Assembly (NCBI GenBank): GCA_008477525.1
Contig: SPDT01000001.1
Coordinates: forward strand, 2,108,001 to 2,172,000
Reading direction: 5' to 3'
DNA length: 64,000 nucleotides
Source of the DNA: Hypomyces perniciosus
Lineage: Eukaryota; Ascomycota; Sordariomycetes; Hypocreales; Hypocreaceae
Numbering within the stretch: position 1 is the first letter of the stretch; each line of letters opens with the position of its first letter. Below, one piece after another: positions 57,427 to 64,000 of the stretch. The position numbers and the translations under genes were made by a program. Below the pieces are notes generated by a model, which saw only the letters and a list, made by a program, of their open reading frames with translations, was not told where the DNA came from and made no database searches.

Positions 57427-58818
57427 TTGAACATTACATTGGGAGATGGGATAGACCAGATGGGATGCTCGAAAATGCCCCTAGAGCTGGGGCTTGTTTT
57501 GGTTTTAACTGGGTATTGAGATTTCAGGCATAGGAACGATTAGACATAAATGCGAGACAGGAGTCCTCTGCCGGCATGGCATGATGGATGTGTAATGAAC
57601 ATTGACCTTGCCATCCTCCGTATCATCAACCACAGCCTGTGCTCGGATGTCCTCGTCCGAATTGAGGACCCGCTTCCCCGGGTGCCCCACACACAATCCC
57701 GTCTTGCATACGGCAGATCGCCCGTGGAACAATCCGGGGGATGGTGTGAGGGCTAAATCAGGCTGCACGATTGTGGGGAGCACGGGGCTCTAGGAGAAGC
57801 ATAATCACAATGTTGGGGTAATGGGGGCCATGGCCATCGGCTCTTCTGATAAGATCGTAATCCTGAGCAACACCCCGGTGAGGATTGCTCGGGCTTGGGG
57901 TGATGGAGGATGATGATGTAGATGTCTGAGACTCTGCTTGCTCTTGGGACTCTCCACGGTCTCTACTACTATGGATCACGGGCTCACCCGTATGGCATCA
58001 CCTGGTCCACTGCAAACTCTAACGGGCATAGAGGTCGGAAATCATGGTATCACCATACTAGGGGGATGCTAGGGGGGTTGTGTTGAGGTTGTGAGAAAAG
58101 CCGAAGAATCGGAAACGTCCGGGTGAGAGGGAGGCGGCTTACCCTGGACCTCGGTGGAACCCGGGTTTAGGCAAATTTTCTACGAGCATATGGAGCACAT
58201 CCTGGGTGGGGTGTATTGTTTTCAAGGGGACCTCTTGGGTTCTTGTTATAAGGATTGGAAGAGTTGTTTATCTAAAAAACGAGCGTTTGTGAGCGCTCTG
58301 GTTAGTTTGTGTAGAGAGGATGTTATAGGTGCCGACTAGGATCAAGTAACAGTATTCATCCTCAGCATTCAAATTGTCGAAGAGTCTTTGTTTTGATAAG
58401 AGCTTCCGACTACGTATTGATCTTGAACAGAATATTATATATATACGTTTGTGTTATGTCGTATTATTTATAGAAGTCACGTTGGCAAATATCAGATTGT
58501 GTAGAGAATATGCGCCTGTGTATGAGAACAGTACAGTCCCCTGGTTCGCATATCAAGTCGCCTTCCCCATTTCTCCTCAATACTGGGAGTTCCGAGTTGG
58601 AAATCGAATCTAGAATGGAGCCTAGAAGATGGAAACCTTTGAATTATTGTGTTTAATATAGATATGAGGTACTACTTCGTAGGGGCCTAGTGTTAGACTC
58701 ATGCGTGGCGCTTTGTCACGTACCGTACTAAAAGCGAAGATGGGATTCATTGGCTCCGCCAAGATCCCCGGTATCTCAATATTGGCTAAACAACTACATA
58801 CCTCTCAGCATCGCCATC
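57427..58818. other. 1.4-kb intergenic region, no gene recognised
   Basis: Lies between two plus-strand genes. The longest frames (about 92 codons) have no domain. A TACTTCGTAG word lies at 58672-58681, and the segment 58340-58680 is AT-rich. The right end should contain the promoter of the next gene. Confidence 0.5.
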
Positions 58819-60133
58819 ATGGCGAGAAAATTGCCGTGGAAAAGAGCATCGGAAGCCTCATCAAGCGCCTCTCCAGTATCTAATGCAAGAAGAACACCAA
58901 CTGCAGATAGTCCCGCCTCGGGCGCTGTGAGATCCAATGTTTTGCGAACTCCCCAGCCGCGAAGACACGCACGCGTCTTTGATTCAGGTCAGTCTCATTC
59001 TCACTTCACCACTTATGCCCATATCGGCTGCCCCCCAAAAAAGGCATACTAATAATGAGTTTACAGATCCAATTCGCAGTCCGTCGACATCTCCCCCTCC
59101 TGAAAGACCGGAGGAAAAGTATGTCTTTCCTGGCTGCTGAGCTCACTCATTCATGCCTCAGCTAGTCTCATACTGACATCACCCCTTTCAACCCTGTCAC
59201 TACAGATTCATGATCCCAGGCCCCCTAAACGATGATAAATACAGAATGGTCGAGGATGAATTCCTTCACATTGCTCAGCGCTTCACCGCGCACCTCCACC
59301 GCGCAGAATACGACCGTCTCAAATCCCTCGCTAAGACGCAAAACGCCGCCACGATCCGTGAAATCGAGCGTCCCGTTGTTGCCAACTTGGCTCCTACGCA
59401 GACAGCACGGCGGCATCAGAAATCTGCGAAGCGCGTCGCGAAGCAGCGTAGGACACTGCAGGACACCGGCGTCAGTGGTGGGAATGATGCGAGCAGCTCG
59501 CCCTGGACAGGATCTAATTTGCGCGGCCTGATGGAGGTGCCGAGGGAGGAGACCAAGGCCATCATCCCGGTTTCTTCCTCCTCCTCGAGGACAAGGGCAG
59601 CTGCGGGCTTTAATTCAAGCAGGTCATCGCCGCCGTCTCAACAGGCAGAAAGACCAACAAGAGATTCCCTGGACGATTCATCTAAGAAGACAAAACTCGA
59701 AACATCATCCCGCCGAGGTGAGAGTGACTCAAACGAGACACCAGCTAGGAGGACCTCACAGATGAGAGCTACATTCCAAACGCCTACGCATTCTACTAGT
59801 ACCAGTCCTTACCAACCACCGTTTTCCAGCTCGTCTGTTGCTCGGAGCGTGGCTGCTACAGGTGATTCCAGTGCGATTAGATCTTATCGTTCACGGAATG
59901 CCTTCTCTAGTGATCGGCGAGATGGGAAGCGAAGAGCGACCTTTCTGGATACGGATGATGACGATGATAATGATGATGATGATGATGATCCTTTTGGTCT
60001 GAATGAGCGCAGGTTGAATCGGAAGAAATCAAGAGAGCAGTTCAGGAAACCAGAAACGAAGACGGAGGCCAAACTTGAGGTTAAAGCGACGCCGAAAAAA
60101 GTGTCCTTGGATACAATACCGACATTCTTATAA
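58819..60133 (+). CDS. Unrecognised basic, mostly disordered protein
   Basis: I do not recognise this family. Three exons (58819-58987, 59067-59118, 59206-60133) give 382 residues. It starts MARKLPWKRASEASSSASPVS, basic and Ser/Pro-rich. A short ordered-looking block follows exon 2: KFMIPGPLNDDKYRMVEDEF, then LHIAQRFTAHLHRAEYDRLK and EIERPVVANLAP, probably helical and likely the conserved part. Then come basic RRHQKSAKRVAKQRR, a long Ser/Arg/Pro-rich disordered region, an acidic run of Asp/Asn near residues 330-340 encoded by (GAT)n, and a C-terminal VSLDTIPTFL. The composition suggests a nuclear or chromatin-associated protein, but this is inference. Junctions split Asp and Lys codons and keep the frame. 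No neighbour hints at function. Confidence 0.75.
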
Positions 60134-60556
60134 TATATTGCATTCCGTCTTAACTGTTTTGCGATTTCACCGAAAGTCCGATGAGTATTCATTATCGTGC
60201 TTTGTCACAGTACTAAAGTGGTTGCTGAACTCGAGGGAATTTGGTTCTAAAGCGAACGAGCCTCGAATGTGCCAGATGGCGTTTGTAACAGGCAGCTATG
60301 GAGTTGAAATAGATAAGTTCATCGCGGCTTCAGGACCCGATTTATTAAATTCGGCCACGCTGGATGATGGCTCGACTTTTAAATGCGCGTTTATCACATT
60401 ATTTGATTCAACCAAGATGAACAGACCGTTAAAGACTGGACTGTTCAAGTCAAATACTAGGATAACTGGATAAAGGGTCATCCAATAGCCAGATGGCTAT
60501 TGCCAAGCAACATTGCACAAACACCTTTTATTTTTTCTATGAGTCCTATACTGACG
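60134..60556. other. Convergent 3' intergenic region
   Basis: 423 bp between convergent stop codons. Frames on both strands (for example 60075-60473, +) run through from the upstream gene in another phase and show no domain. It presumably holds both 3' untranslated regions. Confidence 0.55.
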
Positions 60557-62209
60557 CTATGAATCCGCCATCGTGAGCTCATCAAAGTCATCCAACAACT
60601 CATCCATGTCAACCTGTGGCGCATCATCCTCTTCCTCTTCTGTCTCTGCTATGCTCATCTCCTCATCGACCTTCTTGGGATTCTTGTATAATGCAAGAGC
60701 AGCACGAAGTTCTTCGTCCTCCTCAACATCACGCAAGAACATCTCATACTCTTGATCCATACGAGCCTGGTCTGCTTTCTTGGGCAACAGCTCGCCCTCA
60801 TCCTTGTCCATGCGCTTGAGTCTCCAGTTGCGACGACGGTTCCTTCTGCGGCGGGGATAGTGCTTCTTCACCAACACCACATCCGGGATCGTTGATGAGT
60901 ATGTGTTGGACTGCTCCATAGCTTCAAATTCGGGATTATTGAACATGGTGCCGCTCAACAGGTAGCCCATCGCTGAGTCACCGGGTTGCAGCAGTTGTCC
61001 AAGGTGTGTCCTTGTGAAGTATGTCTTGTCATTGACACCCAAGTCAGAAGCACGGGCTACCGTTGCCTCGGCAAGAAGCCATTTCCCTTTCCGGTTGGGA
61101 GTTCGCTCAATGTCCATGACTATGAACTCAACCAACTCGATCGCATCGGCAAGTGCGTAGAAGGGCGCCCGCCAGTAGACATTTGAGCTGATCTCTGCCG
61201 TCTGGAGAGTCTGGGGGTCCATGAGATAGACTGCTGTACCAATCTTGTGACATAGGACAAGGGGGGAGATGTTGCTACTCTGCTTGGCGAGTTTGATGGG
61301 AAGAGCGACCAGATCATCTCTACACACGGGCACTATCTCGACAGAGAATGTGAATTTGAACGACTTCTTCATGGTGTGAGAATCTTGAGAAATGAGTTCT
61401 TGAGATGTCTTCATTTTGATGGGAACGACCGAGTTTAGGAAATCAACAAACTTCTCCGCCTGGTTTCTGGCCGTAAAGAAGAAATCAATACCATCCTTGG
61501 CCTCCTTGATGTTGAGTGTGTCCTTGTGAGCGCTGTGCTTTAAAATCAGCTGCTCGAGGAAGTGAAATGTCCTCTTGTGTTGGACTTTTTGTCGAACTTG
61601 GACGCACGCTCTCCAGTGGTTTGGCGTGAAACTCTTCTGGCACTCAGGGCATTGCTGGAAAGCGACGACATACACAACCTCGAAACTCTGCTGTAGAAGC
61701 ACGCCATCCTGGACTGAATCCTGGATTGTCAGCTTGACCTTTACTCGCCGCGAGTGCGGTTCGGTCCAGATGAAGCTCGCGTCGACGATTCGGACTTTGT
61801 TGAGACCCCTCAACTTCTTGAGACACAGCGCCAGCAATTCACGGGATTCTGGCATCGCAGTGATCCAGCTCATGGGTGGCAGCAGCCATCGTTCGCAGTC
61901 TCTGCACTGGTTGATGGTGGCCTCACGCTGGATTCCTTGGGAGATGTCGACCGTCAGCTTGATGCAGTCGTAGCAGGCGGCGCCTGTGGCCGTAGTTCCG
62001 TCGATCGGGGCACCGCAGTTGCAGCAGAGGATCCTGGAGGCGACAAAAGTGAGTCAAGGGACAATTTGCAGTAGAATGAGGGGCAATGGTGGGTAGAGAT
62101 CAAGGGAAGAAGCATCACCAGAGGGGGAGATAAAAAGAACGTACGTCGCTGCTGTCTGCTGCTGCGAGATGGCCCCAATAGGGACGGAATCATCAAGATC
62201 CATAGACAT
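60557..62209 (-). CDS. nmd3: 60S ribosomal subunit export protein NMD3
   Basis: Adaptor that carries the leucine-rich export signal for pre-60S particles through Crm1. Two exons (62145-62209, 60557-62033) give 513 residues, the usual length. The N-terminal zinc-binding Cys pairs are visible: C-C-N-C at about 25-28, C-Y-D-C at 42-45, C-R-D-C at 65-68, then CPECQKSF further on. The core contains SFEVVYVVAFQQCPEC and DGIDFFFTARNQAEKF. Toward the C-terminus a strongly basic KHYPRRRRNRRRNWRLKR forms the NLS. The final acidic tail has MDELLDDFDELTM, which fits the leucine-rich export signal. The intron (about 111 nt) interrupts the Thr codon just before the first zinc Cys. The start MSMDLDDSVPIG at 62209 has Met3 as a near-equivalent alternative. 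Confidence 0.97.
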
Positions 62210-62453
62210 CTTGACTGGTTGATGAAACTGATCAATATGGTTGATGTATGGAGTATTCCGCTGGTATTGGGGCTGAGAATGTGCAGGTTAATCGAAAATT
62301 ATTTGCCCCGCTGCTTGATAAGCGATCTGGTTTAGGCTTATCGGGCAAGCAGCGCCATCACTGCAGCAGGAATGACGTTACGAGGACATGCACTAAACCG
62401 TATGTACTTCGGACATGCGACTAATATCCAGAAACGAAACGGATGAATTCTAA

Positions 62454-63419
62454 TTAGAAAATCTTGCTCAATACTCTTGTGACATGTTCGGGCTGGTCGC
62501 TGGTATCTTGGCCCCTCTTGACCTGTGAAATCTGCTTGAACGTCCTCATGCTCTCCTTGGGCTCCTTGGGCTCCTTGGGCTCGCTCTCCACTGCCTCGGC
62601 TGCTTTCCTCTTTTTCGCCTTGGCTTCCATGGTATCTAGCATCTTCGCCCTCTCGATGTTCCGTACAAACAGTTTGTTCTCCCGCGTCGTCTTGCTGATT
62701 TCAGCCCTCATGCGGCTCGACCGTTCAGCATCCTCCGCAGCAATCTGCTCCGTCAAGTTGTGCCACTTGAAGCCTTTCAAGTACATCAGGTTCCATATGT
62801 CGTCGTGATAGTAGCTCCCCTTCTTTCCGCCAATTGGACGCGCGTTCAACATTTCGGACACTGCCTTGGCGTCCTTCTTCTTGATAAATTCCACCCAGCC
62901 CTCGGTGAATGTTTTCCTCTTGTTGCCGCCGCCGCGGATACGTCGTGCGCGTGCGACGGGATCTTCAGGGGCGAGGAATATGCGATTGATGGTGCCGTAT
63001 GGGGAGAGGAGGGAGCGCAATTTGTTGGGTTTCATGAAGGGAGGGACGCGGGAGACGTAGATGACACCTGATTTTCGGATGGCCTCATCTGTGGCGACAA
63101 GATTTTTTCTTGTTAATGGCCGGTCCACACTAGGCAGATCTTTCTTTAACTTCTTCGCCTTCTGTTTGCTCCCATCGCTCTCCTTCTCTTTTGAATCGTC
63201 GTCATCGTTATCGGACTCTTGGTCCCCATCTTCTGCGTCGCTGCCATCGTGTTCCTGATCGCTAGGTCCGACATTGTCGTCATCGTCATCGTCGCTGATC
63301 TTTCGCCTCTTGGCGCCGCGGCCTCCTTTCTTTATCTCATCTTCGGAGTTGTATCCTCCCAATTGCTCCTCTTCACTATCCGATGCATCGAGAAATTCAT
63401 TAGCTTTTGGAGGTGCCAT
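62454..63419 (-). CDS. esf2: Pre-rRNA-processing protein ESF2 (ABT1-like RRM protein)
   Basis: Component of the 90S/SSU processome for 18S rRNA maturation; its yeast orthologue activates the helicase Dbp8. A single exon of 321 residues. The first 110 residues are acidic and Lys-rich (poly-Asp run near 43-48), typical of nucleolar factors. The RRM follows: GVIYVSRVPPFMKPNKLRSLL as the first strand and helix, then YGTINRIFLAPED, TEGWVEFIKKKDAK and a basic loop RRIRGGGNKRKT. The ABT1/ESF2-specific YYHDDIWNLMYLKGFKW comes after. The C-terminal region is charged and contains a short KEP tandem (KEPKEPKEPKES) encoded by near-identical 9-bp units. The start ATG at 63419 is the first in frame. A PAC-type box lies about 120 bp upstream. 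Confidence 0.95.
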   Translation of the reverse strand: MAPPKANEFLDASDSEEEQLGGYNSEDEIKKGGRGAKRRKISDDDDDDNVGPSDQEHDGSDAEDGDQESDNDDDDSKEKESDGSKQKAKKLKKDLPSVDRPLTRKNLVATDEAIRKSGVIYVSRVPPFMKPNKLRSLLSPYGTINRIFLAPEDPVARARRIRGGGNKRKTFTEGWVEFIKKKDAKAVSEMLNARPIGGKKGSYYHDDIWNLMYLKGFKWHNLTEQIAAEDAERSSRMRAEISKTTRENKLFVRNIERAKMLDTMEAKAKKRKAAEAVESEPKEPKEPKESMRTFKQISQVKRGQDTSDQPEHVTRVLSKIF

Positions 63420-63974
63420 GGCGTGTTTTGTCGCGTATGTGCTCTTCGAGACCCAACGATCGCTGATATTCGTCGAAGGCTTGGAGGAAAAAAAGTTCCT
63501 GGTCGCGATAGGAAAACGGGACTAGCGCAGTAACGGGGCTCATCGCGTTAACGGGTTGATGGAGGGGTTCCGTAATCTGCAGCATTTGAGTGTTGGCTGC
63601 TTCTTCCAGCAGAACATTGTTTAGGCTAAGTGCGATGCCAATACTATTATCTATGGTGCTATTGTAGGAGTACTCGATATGGAATGTCAGTTTATGAAAA
63701 TAATGTACATATAATTACTTGATAAATATAAAATAGACACTAGAAATTATTCACAGTTTATCGCTTTTACATAATAGGCTGGTTTCTCTGGTTGGCGGAG
63801 GCCGCGGGGAAACGATATCGGTGCCCCATGACGTGGGGTTCGGCCAATTCGTCGAATTCGTCTTTATCAATCACCAGCCTGCAACCTCGATTTGGACTCT
63901 CGCGGTAATCAAAAGAGCTTGAGGCCTTCATACTAAACTGTCTAATTTTGTTTGTCTAAGAACCTGCATTCACC
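63420..63974. other. Divergent intergenic region at right end
   Basis: 555 bp between the ESF2 start and the next plus-strand ATG. It is AT-rich in the centre (63690-63770) and likely holds both promoters. One PAC-like box is listed separately. Confidence 0.5.
63538..63546 (-). promoter_or_regulatory. Putative PAC box (GCGATGAGC) upstream of ESF2
   Basis: On the ESF2 strand the sequence reads GCGATGAGC, matching the PAC element core GCGATGAG that marks promoters of rRNA-processing genes in yeasts. It lies 119-127 bp before the ESF2 start. The match is direct; its use in this organism is inferred. Confidence 0.5.
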
Positions 63975-64000
63975 ATGTCTGTCGAAGTGATTAACACCAT
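63975..64000 (+). CDS. 5' end of a gene cut by the window edge
   Basis: An ATG in strong context (CACCATG) opens MSVEVINT and the window ends 26 nt later. It lies at a sensible distance from the divergent ESF2 gene. Too little sequence exists to name a product, and it could also be a non-coding ATG. Confidence 0.4.

Noticed and set aside
60075..60473. 132-codon plus-strand open frame after the disordered protein
   Set aside because: Runs out of the upstream gene in another phase; no initiation context or domain.

Overview
The window is nuclear DNA of a filamentous ascomycete. The evidence is short spliceosomal introns (mostly about 50-110 nt, GT-AG, with CTRAC-like branch sites), compact protein-coding genes in both orientations, and recognisable Pezizomycotina versions of END3, UMP1, EMC4, NMD3, ESF2 and a PTS1-tagged peroxisomal Lon. 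A Sordariomycete, possibly Hypocreales or Clavicipitaceae, is my guess from general protein character; I could not run a search. All exon structures were built by eye from splice consensus, reading frame and family similarity. I found no rRNA, tRNA, CRISPR array, intact transposon or prokaryotic operon.

Layout. 1-15.6 kb is gene-dense: acyl-CoA-binding protein (-), AIF-like FAD oxidoreductase (+), END3 (-), isopentenyl-diphosphate isomerase (+), a GNAT acetyltransferase (+), RPA2 (-), and peroxisomal Lon (+) ending in Ser-Arg-Leu. 15.6-27.2 kb is a gene-free block of about 11.6 kb, rich in microsatellites and in dispersed TAC(G/A)... words; it ends in a pyrimidine-rich stretch that probably includes the leader of a Zn2Cys6-PAS-like transcription factor (27.2-29.4 kb). 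30.5-43 kb holds MLH1 (+), SYO1 (-), a GT2-like type II membrane protein (+), a DUF202 membrane protein (-), a tandem-ABC ATPase (-) and UMP1 (+). 43-50 kb holds a UBL3/MUB-like prenylated ubiquitin-fold protein (-), the AP-1 beta subunit (-) and EMC4 (+). 50-64 kb holds a DHA1 MFS transporter (-), syntaxin-18/UFE1 (+), aspartate aminotransferase (+), an unrecognised basic disordered protein (+), NMD3 (-), ESF2 (-) and the first codons of one more gene at the right edge.

Most genes are unlinked housekeeping functions: membrane traffic (END3, AP-1 beta, UFE1, EMC4), ribosome biogenesis (SYO1, NMD3, ESF2), DNA metabolism (RPA2, MLH1), protein quality control (Lon, UMP1) and lipid or isoprenoid metabolism (ACBP, IDI1). 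There is no secondary-metabolite or other functional cluster. The points most worth checking are the Lon terminal intron, whose retention gives an immediate stop and loses the peroxisomal signal; an 8-nt microexon inside the zinc cluster of the transcription factor; an open frame continuing past that factor's TAG; start-codon-splitting introns in RPA2 and UMP1, with a GC-AG intron in RPA2; putative MCB, PAC and triple E-box sites upstream of RPA2, ESF2 and MLH1; and the dispersed TACGGAGTA/TACGAAGTA words confined to non-coding DNA.
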